Assembly (NCBI GenBank): GCA_000697055.1 | Contig: JNDT01001594.1 | Span: 1-64,000 of the forward strand | Source of the DNA: Saksenaea vasiformis B4078 | Lineage: Eukaryota; Mucoromycota; Mucoromycetes; Mucorales; Saksenaeaceae | Direction: 5' to 3' | DNA length: 64,000 nucleotides | Part shown: one piece after another, positions 32,019-44,716 of the stretch | Numbering within the stretch: the first letter of the stretch is position 1 | Layout of the letters: each line of letters starts with the position of its first letter | Program-made: the position numbers and the translations under genes | The notes under the pieces: generated by a model | Told to the model about the DNA's origin: nothing | What the model saw: the letters and a program-made list of their open reading frames with translations, nothing else | The model's database searches: none

Positions 32019-33510
32019 ATGATCGTCCATGTTGCAACAACGTTAGCCATTGTCGTGCCTTCAATACTGGTTCTTCCAATAGCTTATCAGTTATATTCTT
32101 CGCGAGGCCTCAAAGATGAGAAAACCGGCGAAAAAATGCCGGGTTCATCTCCTACTTACCAGCTCTTGGACAAGTTTATGTAAATCTTTGCACGGTTGCT
32201 TCAATCTTATTGATGACTTGTGAAAAAGGCTAGAAAACACATTGGGAAGTGTGGCAAAGACACTAAGTTGCCCCAGACGAACTTGGTTTCGCTACCTCTT
32301 CTATACACCTATCTTGTCTACAAGCGTACCAGCTGAAGTCAGACGTATCTTAGTGACAGAGACGCAGAAGGAGCTGAGACGGGAGACATTTTTTGTAGGG
32401 GACAGTATTGAAGCGGCCCAAACATCAACCACACATGTGCAACACAAGCGTATCTTATTAAAAGCGTTTTCCGTAAAGCACACGAGTAAGGTGGAGCCTA
32501 TAATCCTGCAGGAGCTACGAAAGCGTTTCATCGTCGGCGATGGCGAAGAAGCTGAAATCAATTTGTACCCTTTGGTACTTGATGTAGTGCAGCAAACGCT
32601 TACAAGATTTTTCTATGGAAATGGAATGGGTATGTCTGACTGTGAGATGGCGCAAGCATCAAAGGCTTTGCGGACGTTCCTCGAAAGCTTGTCTTCGATA
32701 GGTCTCATCGTGCTGTATTGTAAACCGGTAGCAAGAATTCTCCAGTATTTTTCATCATCCATTGCTGCCATACTGGCTGCATCTGACCATCTGATGTCTC
32801 TTCGGCACCGGGTGTTTCAGACATGGGAAGAGGCTGAGGACAAAAGCAAATTAGATGGCTTGCTTCACAAGATCCTGACAGCAAACGCAGCTGAGACGGA
32901 ACGAGCTTTATCAAGAAAAGCAGTGATGGACAACTGCTTCACGCTATCACTGGAAGGGATCGATTCGACGACATCAGCTATCTTGTTTACACTTGTCTGT
33001 CTAGGAACCCACTTGGAATGGCAAAGCAAGCTACGCAAAGAACTGAATGAGACTACCTCTGAAAACCTTGCGTCGTTGCCCATATTGAACGCGGTCATCT
33101 CCGAGTCTCTTCGTCTCTTTCCTCCTTTCCCAGAAACATTCCCTCGTATAGTCCAAACGGACGACTATGTAATGGCTGGCTACCACATCCCTCGCGGTAC
33201 CATGATAGCAGGACACCTGATGGCTCTGCATCGAGATCCTATCTATTGGTTATTCCCTGATCAGTTTGACCCGTCGCGCTTTATGGAGAATGCATCACAT
33301 TCGCAATGGTACCTGCCTTTCGGGGCAGGACCAGAAGCATGCATCGGTAAGAAACTTGCCATGAGTATGATTCGCACCGCCGTTTCCGAGTTTGTGCGAT
33401 TATACAACTTCCATGTGTCGAAACCCGTTGAACCTGGGGAATGGTACGTAGGTTTAACTCCACGTAATAAGGAAGCATGCATACTTGTATCTCGTTGCAA
33501 GGAACTCTGA
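32019..33510 (+). CDS. Cytochrome P450, tandem copy 1
   Basis: The exons are 32019-32179 and 32229-33510 (480 residues, one 49-nt intron). An N-terminal hydrophobic anchor (TLAIVVPSILVLPIAYQLY) would fix it to the ER membrane. I-helix: EGIDSTTSAILFTLVC. K-helix ExxR: ISESLRLFPPFPETF. Heme loop: FGAGPEACIGKKLA with the Cys thiolate ligand. The ETFPR/DPSRF region precedes the heme loop as usual. All catalytic landmarks are present, so this should be an active monooxygenase needing an NADPH-P450 reductase. The substrate is unknown. Copy 2 at 34641 has identical exon structure and a closely similar sequence, so the pair arose by tandem duplication. Confidence 0.92.
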
Positions 33511-34640
33511 CCAATAAATATTATTCTATGATTCGTGAAAGAAAGTAGCAATCATAGTAAGCTGATTTTAACATTGTCCCCCTTCCCTTGTGTACGTATG
33601 CCCATAGAAACCTTAAACACCTTCTTGTTTCCATACCATCTACAGAAGGAGCTGTCATTGATATACTATATAATGGGGGCTCATGTAGTTCATCCTTCAA
33701 ATGTCAGCCGATCAATACGGGGTTTGAAATCATTGAGTGTGTCATTGTGATAGGAGTAGATCAGAGTTCATCCAACGTAAAGATGCTATCGTATCAAAAC
33801 AAACAAGAAGTCCACTTCTATGCTCTCGCTAAGGTCGTAATTATTACCAATTAGGGAAGTTGTATTTCACATTTTTCTCTCAATTGATTCTGTATATCTA
33901 CTTGTTCCTGGCATAGATCGTACCCAATTGCTCTGTGAGATACGAAACCATGTTTCAGTACCTGATTCATTACTATGGATAGAAGCATGTACTGCAAAAT
34001 GGATGTCATGAAGTGAAACTTCAGGGACATAGTGGAGATTGTCTGATACATAATGCACTGCAGGCGACGTGAAATCCTGACAACGTGACGTTGGTCTGTC
34101 TCTGATTAGATCGACTTGCTGCATTGCACATGCAGTCTCCTGCGCTTTAGATGACGCTGCCTTAAAGCCGCCCGAAATACAACGATTTCCTCATTTAGGT
34201 GCCTGAGTACATCCTCACATAGTATTGGAAGAGACCACATTTCTTAATCCTTTGCCTCCAGGAACTTTCACGGTGAAAGCCGTTACTTTATCTTTGAAGA
34301 CGTTTCGTGTTTAATGGACATACTCCTTCTAAACGCGACACGGCCTCTAGTAAGACATAAAAAGTTTGATTTTTGCGGATCGGACGATCTGGGAAAGTGT
34401 GGTAGCAGATCTTGAAGAAACTATTGTTCTTGAGATCGACATGGGGCCTGGCTTTTTTCTTCAATCGGAGGCAGTATCGTCGTATTAACCGCTCGGCGCC
34501 TATTTACCCGCATGAATTTCGCGTGGTAACTGCGCCATTGATTCGGTACAAAAGCCCCCGAATCCGAGAAAGCTAAGCTGTTGTGATTGCGATAAAAGAG
34601 GCACCGCGCCACTCATGTTTCGCCTACACTTACTCTTCTC
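33511..34640. other. Spacer between the two P450 genes
   Basis: About 1.1 kb. A minus-strand frame at 33867-34124 (starts MQQVDLIRDRP) lacks any recognisable domain. It should contain the copy 2 promoter; no motif stands out. Confidence 0.35.
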
Positions 34641-36125
34641 ATGGTTGCCCAAATGGCAACTGTTTTGACCATCGCATTCCCATCATTGCTGGTCTTACCA
34701 ATAGCGTACCAATTGTACTCTGCACGAAGTCTCAAAGATGAAGAAACCGGAAAGCAAATGCCAGGCCAGTCTCCTGCTTACAAGATGTTTACTACATTCA
34801 GGTAAACAATAAGGTTGTCATTCTTTGCTATTGACAGCGTGTGAAAAAGACTAGCAAATACTTTGGAGGTAACAGCTACGACGTTGAGCTATCCAAAACG
34901 CATCTGGTTTCGCTACATCCTTTATAAACCTTTCTTAACGACAAGTCTTCCAGGCGAAGTAAGGCGGATCCTGGTGACAGACACGCAGAAACAATTAAGG
35001 CGAGAGACATTTATACAACTTGACAGTATTGAGGCAGCACAAACGACCCATGAACATCTGCAACATAAACGTGTTCTATTAAAGGCCTTTTCCGTAAAAC
35101 ATGCGAACATGGTGGAGCCCATTGTGCTGAAGGAATTACGCCAGCGTTGTATCGTCGATGATGGTGACGCGGAAGTAGAGATCAATTTGTATCCTTTGAT
35201 GCTGGATTTAGTTCAGCAAACGTCTACTCGATTCCTTTACGGAAATGGTATGGGCATGTCTGACGCAGAAATGGTGCAAGCATCAAAGGCCACACGTACA
35301 TTTATCGAGGGGCTGAGTTTAGCAACTGTCCTGGCAATGTACAGTAAACCGTTCGCAAGAGTTCTCCGATGCATTTCATCGAGTGGTGCTCGTATGTTAG
35401 ACGCCCTTGATCATTTGACGGCCCTTCGGGAACGCGCATTTCAGACATGGGAGGAGGCTGAGAATAAAGATGCACTGGATGGTTTGTTTCACCAGATCAT
35501 GACAGCAAATGCAGCCGAAACAGAAAAGCCTTTGTCAAGACAGACCGTGATGGATAACTGTTTCTCAATGACCCTGGAGGGCGTCGACTCGGCCGCAGCA
35601 GCTATCCTGTTTACACTTGTCTGCTTAGGAAATCATACAGAATGGCAGGACAGACTACGCGAAGAGCTCAACGAGAACCCGTCCGCTACCCTCGCGTCTT
35701 TACCTACATTGAACGCTGTCATCTCTGAAACGCTCCGTCTCTATCCTCCTTTTCCAGAGACGTTTCCACGTATCGTTCAAACAGACAACTATGTGATGGC
35801 TGGCTATCACATTCCTCGAGGCACTATGATAACAGGACACCTAATGGCTTTGCATCGAGATCCCACTTATTGGACAAATCCAGACGAATTTGATCCGTCG
35901 CGCTTTATGGAGAAGGTATCGCATTCACAATGGTATCTACCCTTTGGCGCGGGACCGGAAGCATGCATCGGTAAGAAAGTTGCTTTGAACATGATTCGCA
36001 CCGCTGTCTCCGAATTCGTGCGATTGTACACGTTCCAAGTATCAAGACCTGTTGGACTCGGAGATTGGGCTATAGGCTTAACTCCGCGCAACAAAGAAGC
36101 GTATTTCCTCGTATCACGTAATTAG
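34641..36125 (+). CDS. Cytochrome P450, tandem copy 2
   Basis: The exons are 34641-34801 and 34850-36125 (478 residues). Exon 1 is 161 nt in both copies and the intron is 48 nt here. N-terminal anchor: TIAFPSLLVLPIAYQLYSAR. I-helix: EGVDSAAAAILFTLVC. ExxR: ISETLRLYPPFPETF. Heme-binding loop: FGAGPEACIGKKVA. It is strongly similar to copy 1 over the whole length, with the greatest differences in the substrate-facing middle region (about residues 205-240), consistent with some divergence of substrate. Both copies use an AAG rather than CAG/TAG intron acceptor, which gives the best alignment between them. Confidence 0.92.
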
Positions 36126-36191
36126 AAACATGAACAATGATTATATATGTTATAACAAGGTTATGGGATAGAATTCTATAACTGAATAATA

Positions 36192-38879
36192 TCAAGTTTT
36201 TTTTGGTCTGCAAAATGCAGTTGGTCGTTTATCGCTCTGATCCTTCATATGTTGGAAAACGTGAAGGATGTTTGAGGCTGCCATGTTGTCACGATTCCAA
36301 TACATCACCGTACATGATTTTTTACAGCATGTCAGTACAGCGTAAATCTTCGCGCCTTCATTTCCTCGTGCATCTTTTGTTTCAGTTGCGTTCTTTAGAT
36401 TTCGGGTCTGGCAGGCGGGACATATTTGTGAGGTTAGATATTCATCTATCATAATCACAAATGTCGGTGCCTTTTAAAATGTAAGGTTATTCGTATAGAT
36501 GTAAATAGACACAACACAGTAACTTCCGTTGTTTAGCTTTTAGCTTCAGTTCTTTGAGAATGGCCTTGGTTGGTGCTGCCTTTTTTCCCTTCATACTACC
36601 ACTAAATGCCGCATTTCCGTACGCAATGATAATGGGCTTATTTTTTTTCGTCGCTCCGATCGTTGGCAGAGACTGGCACCCATTTGGAATCACTAGACTT
36701 GCATATGTTTTGTTTGCTGTTTTCATTGTACTTGCTGCTTCCATAAAGCAACCTCTTTGCAATTTCACTTCTTCCCTTTTGTTTTTTGATATAGCTCTTA
36801 AATCGCAGTATGCTGTGCCTGTAAAAGAAACTCAGATACAGTAAAAAAAAGGCTATCAATACCTTCGATCTCGAGAAAAAAAATCCGGAAATAACGTCAT
36901 AATGCTGAATGCGGTAACGAATAGCGGTGATCAGCTTGTCAAGATGGGCCGTTTTCAAAGAAGCAGCCTTGTCAATGAGCTCTTTTGTGGTTGGTCCGTG
37001 CTTGATATAGCGTTGTCTGACGTTTGAAGCGCATGATTAAACCCACACAAGGAATAATACTCGTCAGTTGTTGCGGAACGGATGCGATGCTATGAGGTGC
37101 CTGTTCCATCCGCAGCAACGAAAATGCTAGATACTCCGGGGTCAACACCCCAAACGACGGCATCTTCAAACCTTCCCTTCATGTCTGCAGGTGTCAACGG
37201 CTTCTTTTTCGGGTCGTAGGGAGCTTTATACTTTTTGAAAATAAACTCGACATCTGTGCCATCCGCTCGTATTTTGTTCCTGAAATTTATCTTAATAAAT
37301 CAATCAAAATGAAATATACTTACAGAACATGACTCTCTCGGTTTCAAGGCTATCCAGGGTTTTATACCCAATCTTGGCCATATCAAACAACCGGAAATAT
37401 TCCTCTCTCGCCTTGGAAGCATCAATTAGTGACATCGAATTACGAAGTCCGGCCTTGCACATTAAACGCCCAAGCGCTTGGTTATCAATCGTAATGTGGC
37501 GTAGCTGAGTACTGTAAAGAGGCAGTATGGTGAACCATCTTGCCTCTCGTGGGTCGGTGTACTTCTCAGGTCTAAACGTTTTTGCATCTATGGCAGTACC
37601 TGTCTTGTCGATGAACTTTTGTAACTTGGTCGTTGCAGCATCTGATAGACGACTCAGTTTCTTTGGGAGAACAATATTTTCTCGTTTGCGGATGGCTATC
37701 CGGACAGCTACTTCGAGACTCTTTTGTAATCGTTTTGGTAACTTCTCCGTATCCAGAATCTATGACTTGATTAGATCATATATATATAATAACCGTTGTT
37801 ATACCTTATCTACCATCCTATGTACATACGCAGTGGATACGTACTTTTGAGGTGTTGGCTCTGTGATAAAAACCTTTTCCTCAAGTCGCCTGAGCACCTG
37901 AAAAAACCACGGAAGAAATAGATGTAGTTCCGCACTGAGCCTTGGGCTGTCAAACTTTGTGTGACCTATCGATTTCTATAGGTACTCCACGCAGGACTTG
38001 ATGTAGTCACGATGTTTCTTGTCGTCCGGAATGGATGAAGGCCACGTTGGTTCCTCTCCACAGGACTGCTTATACATAAAAGTCGCTAATACCTTTTGTT
38101 CATTTACCGTCGACTCCCACCAAAAGGTGCCGTCGGTCTGATCGGACATACAGACTAATAGATATTGTATCGTTTTTGGTTCGAATTTTGCTGTCAAATG
38201 GTTGCGGATTCCTTCCTCGTACTCTTTTGCCGCAATTGAAACAACAGTCATATATCCGGTAGATCGGAAGTTGGCTTGATCGAATTCAGGAATGGATGCT
38301 TTGAAGCATGAATATGCCTTTTGTAGGGCATTATCAGCGTGCTTGCCTTCACCGGCAATCAACGAAAAACATACTGTAGCATAGTTCATGTGTGATTTGA
38401 GGAATTGGGAGGTTATCCGAGAGCAACTGAGCGAAAAAGTAGTTGGCGAATAGTGATCCTACGTAAGTGACATCGCGTATATGTTTGACAAGTTCTTCAA
38501 CTGCTTTCACGAATTCAGAGGAACGACATGTGTTTTGCAACGAAGCTTTGATGATACTTGTTCTCTTGAAATCCTTTGGTGGTTTTCTCTTTTTCGTGTA
38601 ATAAGTACACAGTTTGTTCGAACTGCGTTGATGGTCTGTTTTTCCACATGCAGTACAGCGCATCGACTTTCCTGATGCAATGTTCTCTTCCTTCTTTTTT
38701 TCCTGAATTGCTGCCTTGACTTTGTATTTCTCATCCCGCGTGGCGTACGCTGCTTCAGCTTTAATTAAAGCCTTTGGCTTTTTGCCAGTGATAGGACGCG
38801 GAACGGAATCTGTGCACGTACTTGGTGCATTTGACGGACCTGTATTAATGTAAGTAACTACTGGATTTCGAATACCCAT
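36192..38879 (-). pseudogene. Second Fanzor-type (TnpB homologue) nuclease, spliced and partly decayed
   Basis: The minus strand begins at ATG 38879. A basic N-terminus contains a small Cys/His motif (CTACGKTDHQRSSNKLC). A helical region follows (SSEFVKAVEELVKHIRDVTY; ATVCFSLIAGEGKHADNA). Inferred exons then give RRLEEKVFITEPTPQKYVS, RWFTILPLYSTQLRHITIDN and NKIRADGTDVEFIFKK. RuvC-I is VVWGVDPGVSSIFVA (about 37140). TTDEYYSLCGFNHA and RFKSYIKKQKGRSEIAKRLL come next, then the RuvC-II region IIIAYGNAAFSGSMKGKKAA. The end has DEYLTSQICPAC with a second Cys pair, and WNRDNMAASNI (RuvC-III Asp). Order and spacing match fungal Fanzors. Damage includes an in-frame TAG just after RuvC-I (37090-37092), a frame change near 37040, and a one-base slip at a T8 run (36641-36648). 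It is probably non-functional unless these are assembly errors. Confidence 0.8.
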
Positions 38880-39015
38880 TTGCGTCTATTCGAAGATATT
38901 TGACGTTACTTCCAGATAAACTCTGCGTCTTGGAGCACGTATTTTTACGTTTATCCGATGCTGTGATTTTCGTATCATACTCTTCCATGTTACGTTTGTG
39001 TCATTGATAGCTTTC
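38880..39015. other. Short upstream flank of the second Fanzor
   Basis: Lies between the Fanzor ATG and the tandem array. No motif was recognised. Confidence 0.3.
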
Positions 39016-39372
39016 CATTATCTAAGGCAGAGACAGGAATTCATTGTCTCGTGCAAATGACGTGATAAAGATAGGGCTCGATATCTGGTGTTCGAGATAG
39101 GATACCATCGTCTCGTGCAAACAATCAATCAGTGATCGATTCTTTTTATTTCATGCAAAGGGTGTGTGGAAGGTACGGGCTCTTCTTTATCTCGCGCAAA
39201 AGGCGTGTCGGTGATAGGGTACATCGTGTCATGCAAAGGGGTGAATCAGTGATCAGGTTCTTTTGACTCATAAAAACGGTGTCTCAGAAACAGGATTCCG
39301 TCGTCTCATGCAAAAACTGTGTTGAAGATAGGTTCCTTTTATCTCACACAAAAAGGATGTCTCAGATAACGG
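39016..39372 (+). repeat. Degenerate tandem array, about eight units of 35-60 bp
   Basis: A core like GTCTCATGCAAAxxGTGT followed after about 10 bp by GATAGG recurs near 39048, 39109, 39150, 39190, 39228, 39268, 39303 and 39340. Examples are GTCTCGTGCAAATGACGTG, ATCTCGCGCAAAAGGCGTG and GTCTCATGCAAAAACTGTG. Units are diverged and unequal in length. The array sits immediately upstream of the second Fanzor and next to a Rep-3 copy. No spacer-like unique segments of constant length are present, so it is not CRISPR-like. Confidence 0.65.
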
Positions 39373-39407
39373 AAAGTGATGCATATTTAAAGCGAGCACT
39401 TCTTTTT

Positions 39408-39863
39408 CTTTTTTTCTTTTTTTCCTTTGGCTCTGTTGGTACAAACATCCCCGGTACGGATGTCAACTTTTTATTACATATCCAGGATCACTCATTTTTT
39501 TGTATGCCGTTTAGGCTGCATGACCGCTGTCCCGAACCGTCTTGGCCGTGTTGGTGCTTTATGCCCACACTCAAAGTACGTAAACGTTATCACACACACA
39601 CACAGAGTATCGTTCATCTTCCGCAATAGATTGCCAGACGATGTATCGCTTCAATTCCTCTGCACGCCGTTTAAAAATGGTCGCTCCCAAGCCATCGGGT
39701 CCCCCCACCTCTCGTCGCCCCCACCGCTCCAGGTGCGGGGCTCTGGCCTCCGTCAATGGGCGGAAATACCCTTCGGGGTTAAGTGAAATGGCATCCAAAG
39801 TATTATCCATTTACTAACCATGAATTATTTTTTATGCAGCCCGAATAAATTTTGCGTCCACTG
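39408..39863 (+). repeat. Rep-3 interspersed repeat, copy A
   Basis: This 450-bp element shares ordered blocks with copies at 44940, 45455 (inverted) and 50640 (inverted): TTTGGCTCTGTT, CCCCGGTACGGATGTCAA, GCTGCATGACCGCTGTCCCG, CAGACGATGTATCGCTTCAA, CCCTTCGGGGTTAAGTGAAA, CCATTTACTAACCATGAATT and TAAATTTTGCGTC. The 3' part looks like an intron (TAAGTGA, CTAAC, ATGCAG). Frames across it are not conserved between copies, so it is unlikely to code for protein. Confidence 0.75.
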
Positions 39864-40217
39864 GAGAGACCAAGTTCATGTAAGTTGATTAATCCTCAGA
39901 CGAAACATTGATGTACTAATGGCCACATATTCGATTCTTCTTTAGCGCAAATTGTCTCTTCAGAGGCGCAAGATTTATTCAGTGTAGCGTAAAAGATAAT
40001 TCAATAAACAGTACACTAGCATTGGCAGTGACCAATTAGTGCTGGGATATGCAGTCAGAAATTCATTTTTGGGAAGCACTTTAAGAAGTACCGAGATCGT
40101 TGATCTCAACCTTAGTTCTCATTGTTCCAAATATGCTATTCTTTTCCCGACTTCAGTAAAGAGGTTGACCTTATCTGAGAATCAGGCCAATATATCCTCG
40201 ATCTGCCTTCTTACAGT

Positions 40218-40356
40218 CACTATGGAAAATGGGTTCCTGATTGACTACTTTTCCTTAAGAGAAAAATAACCCATCAGGGTCCCATACTACCTCAGTTCTC
40301 GATAGACTATTTCTTTTAAGGAATAATAGTCAAGCAGGAACCCATTTTCCATAGTG
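40218..40356. mobile_element. CACTA-like MITE with AGT target-site duplication
   Basis: A 139-bp palindromic element: the left arm starts CACTATGGAAAATGGGTTCC at 40218 and the right arm ends with its inverted complement at 40356. Similarity of the arms extends about 43 bp (TTGACTA, TTCCTTAA). It is flanked by AGT at 40215-40217 and AGT at 40357-40359. Termini beginning CACTA and a 3-bp duplication are the hallmark of CACTA/EnSpm DNA transposons. It has no coding capacity and would depend on a transposase elsewhere in the genome. Confidence 0.7.
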
Positions 40357-40379
40357 AGTGTTAGAATTAGGAAAGTGTT

Positions 40380-40748
40380 CGAAATACGACAACAGAGCAA
40401 TCATGACACCATTATTCATCCGACCACGGCACCGGCTTCGCCCTATGCCCACAATTCTTCTGCAGCGTCACCTGAAGGGAGCACGTCAGTTGCACCGACA
40501 ACAACGATTGCTGGAGAGCCTTCTCCGGCGCTGGCCAAAAGAAAAAGATGAGTCGTAAGTAGGATAATCATGGAAAGGTACGCGCTGATAATGCGACTGA
40601 CTTGTTTTTATTCAGATGGGTTCAATATATTGAGCATGCAAAGGAAGATCCCGATCTTGAAATTAATTACTTGGAAGAACGACTGATTTTATTGGAAGAA
40701 AAGCGTCGAAAAATTGATCACACGAATAAAACTTGCCCAACAAAGTGA
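40380..40748 (+). CDS. Small hypothetical protein, two exons (uncertain)
   Basis: An intron with clear signals (GTAAGT at 40555, TTTTTATTCAG ending about 40614) joins a frame ending WPKEKDES to WVQYIEHAKEDPDLEINYLE with ERLILLEEKRRKID, stopping near 40748. The C-terminal part is a charged helical segment, possibly coiled-coil. A competing upstream frame (Pro/Ser/Thr-rich, ending KRKR) stops before the donor. No function is recognised. The adjacent MITE lies in the 5' flank. Confidence 0.35.
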
Positions 40749-41049
40749 ATGAACTTAACTGAATTTCCGTAACAGCCAATTTGTCCTGCAAAATGTTGTC
40801 AAAATAAATGGTCCAGATACACTAAGATGATTTCACGAAAGCATGAGGGAGATACGCCTTTTTCCCTCCAGCTTCGTAATACCGAATCATTTGGGTGCTC
40901 CTTTTTTAGCCAACCTGCCACTTAGTTTCCGCAACTGCATGCCCAAAGACACGGTAAGCAATAACTGGATCTCGATGGAAAATAATCACTTTTCGTTCTT
41001 TCGCTTCCCGCACATAGCATAGCTAGGTTTGTGTAAAATATCTTCCAAA

Positions 41050-41430
41050 TATAGAGATAGCAAGGGATCCTGTCCAATCAATCCAGTTCAACTTTGTTCA
41101 ATCTATTCGTTCCAAAACTAAGTTGCGACTTTCGCTTCGCTCAATAGTAATTGTTGTATGGGAAAGAATTGGAAAAGGCACAGAAGGAGATGGTGAATAA
41201 TATACCTTCTAATTGATAATGCTTGATCTAGTGTCTTTCGGTATTGAGGAAAGTACACTTCGGAAAGTGCTTGTGTGACTTTCGCTTCGCTCAATAGTAA
41301 TCATTATATGAAAAACAATTAGAAAAAGACAGAGAAGGAGATGGTGAATAATACACTTTCTAATTGGTAATGCTTGGCCTAGTGTCTTTCGGTGCTGAGG
41401 AAAGTTCACTCCAAAAAGTGCTTGTGATGG
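41050..41430 (-). repeat. Rep-1 interspersed repeat, two tandem copies (reverse)
   Basis: Reverse-complement copies of the family at 1-625: two units about 160 bp apart carry AAGTTCACTCC-like and CTAGTGTCTTTCGG blocks and GACTTTCGCTTCGCTCAATA. The right edge abuts a Rep-2 copy at about 41431, so the two families may be parts of one larger element. Confidence 0.75.
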
Positions 41431-41700
41431 CGGATGTCCAGAGGTTCTGTAGATGAGACTGTTTTCCAAATTAAAAGATGACGAATAAGCATGCAACGTC
41501 TGAGCAGCCGCCGATGTTCTAAGAAATATGATTGATTGAAATGATCGCTGCTGTACGATAGCATAAACACTTCTAAAGAGGACGCACTGATTCTATTTAG
41601 AAGGGTTCATTTGAAAGGGATGACGTGTGAAGTGCGAACACGCAGCATTCACTAAACTTTCGGACGTTTCGATGAGACATGACCATCCTCCGTAGACGGC
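41431..41700 (+). repeat. Rep-2 interspersed repeat copy
   Basis: One of the better preserved copies, running from GCGGATGTCCAGAGG through AAAGATGACGAATAAGCATG, TTGATTGAAATGATCGCTGC and TTTATTTAGAAG-like sequence to CTTTCGGACGTTT. It was used as the reference for the other four copies. Confidence 0.8.
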
Positions 41701-41801
41701 TGTCGCTAGGTGAACCAGGGGTAATCACAGGGCTGTCAAAAAGATCATTAAGTGTCTTGAGTACATCCTACAGCATATACTTGGTGGTCAGTACTGCTTT
41801 C

Positions 41802-42062
41802 TCATCTCTCCAAGTTAGAGCTGTCATGGCAATTTAATACCTTTGAAAGAAGCTCCAATAATTGTGTTGCCTTACCTCTCACAGTTTTCTTCATGAGCTG
41901 CAACTTCTGAATGCTTTCCAAATGGCTTCGTAATCTCCCAACAAATACACCTTTGGAAGAACTAGGATCAACTTGTGATACCTTTGTGGCCAGAGATATA
42001 ATATCCCAATTAGAGGGTGGTACGCTGAAAAGTATTGCTCGATGCACTTTTTGTATTGCCAT
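41802..42062 (-). CDS. Small hypothetical protein (86 residues), divergent from HOG1
   Basis: The minus-strand frame from ATG 42062 reads AIQKVHRAILFSVPPSNWDI followed by SLATKVSQVDPSS and a Lys/Arg-rich, helical C-terminal half. No domain is recognised. It would share an upstream region of about 390 bp with HOG1. It could also be a terminal exon or a chance frame. Confidence 0.25.
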   Translation of the reverse strand: MAIQKVHRAILFSVPPSNWDIISLATKVSQVDPSSSKGVFVGRLRSHLESIQKLQLMKKTVRGKATQLLELLSKVLNCHDSSNLER

Positions 42063-42455
42063 TGTAAAGCGAGGTCAAAGAATGGAGGAGTAAATTGTGT
42101 ATGCAAGGAGAATGAAAAACGGCGAACAGCCAATTCTTTTGAGTGATTATCACGATTCCTCTGTATCTCGGACTAGATCATTTCTGGGAAATATGGAGTG
42201 CGCCAAAGGGGTGCGCGTAGTCGGTTCGATCAAAAAAAAAAAAAAAAAGCCCATCGAGACCTTTAGCATGATGCTGACGCAATCATGTTCTTTTTTTTTT
42301 TGGCACCGCATTACAAGACTTTTTCAGGTGGACTTTCTTTTCTTTTCACTCTCACACCCAGTACTGCCCCCTTCTTATTTAGGTGTGCCCATCGTCCAAT
42401 CTCAGACTTATCTGTCTTCTCCTTTCTAACCTAGGTACTATAGAATCAGATCTGC

Positions 42456-44155
<1,700 letters not shown>

Positions 44156-44223
44156 ACTAAAGACTAAATGCAGTGTAGTAATGACATTACATTGCAACTA
44201 GTAAAATCTGTATCTCCCACTGT

Positions 44224-44246
44224 GTGCCTGACTGCATGACAGGCAC
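44224..44246 (+). other. Hairpin in the HOG1 3' flank
   Basis: GTGCCTG (44224-44230) pairs perfectly with CAGGCAC (44240-44246) around a 9-nt loop. It lies 69 bp after the HOG1 stop and is probably within the 3' UTR. Confidence 0.35.
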
Positions 44247-44716
44247 CACGTATTTGAAACAAGACAAGACAGAGTTTTTCTTTTTGTTTCTTCTTTTTTT
44301 CCGGTCTCATGCCATTGCACTACGGTGTTCAACAAAAAGAGGGTCACCAGACGTTTATGACACCAAAATAGTGACCTGACTGTACCGCAAGGGACACCGA
44401 ATGAGCACTATTATGGTATTTCGCTCAGGATTTTAGGCAAAAGTGTACGGCGGCGATTTTTGAAATTTCTACTGCCGTCACAAAAAAATGGAATAATTGT
44501 TGCGATGGGCATCAAGCCGCTTGGTGCTACGATTTCTAACACTCAGCGAAAGATTCCGAGTAACCAAAATGAAAGCAAACACTAGATTTGGAATCGACGT
44601 TTGCGTCAGACAAATATTATGAGACATTCAAGCCAAATAGTTTTAGCCCTGGAGAGTGATGCTTCTTGGCGTGAAGAAGTTGTTCATTTGCATTAATCCA
44701 AGAATAGTTCGCGCCT

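Noticed and set aside
39016..39372. CRISPR-like array
   Set aside because: Units are degenerate, of unequal length and have no constant repeat alternating with unique spacers; the genome is eukaryotic.
42180..42240. tRNA suggested by GGTTCGATC
   Set aside because: No acceptor stem, D-loop or anticodon arm could be folded around it.
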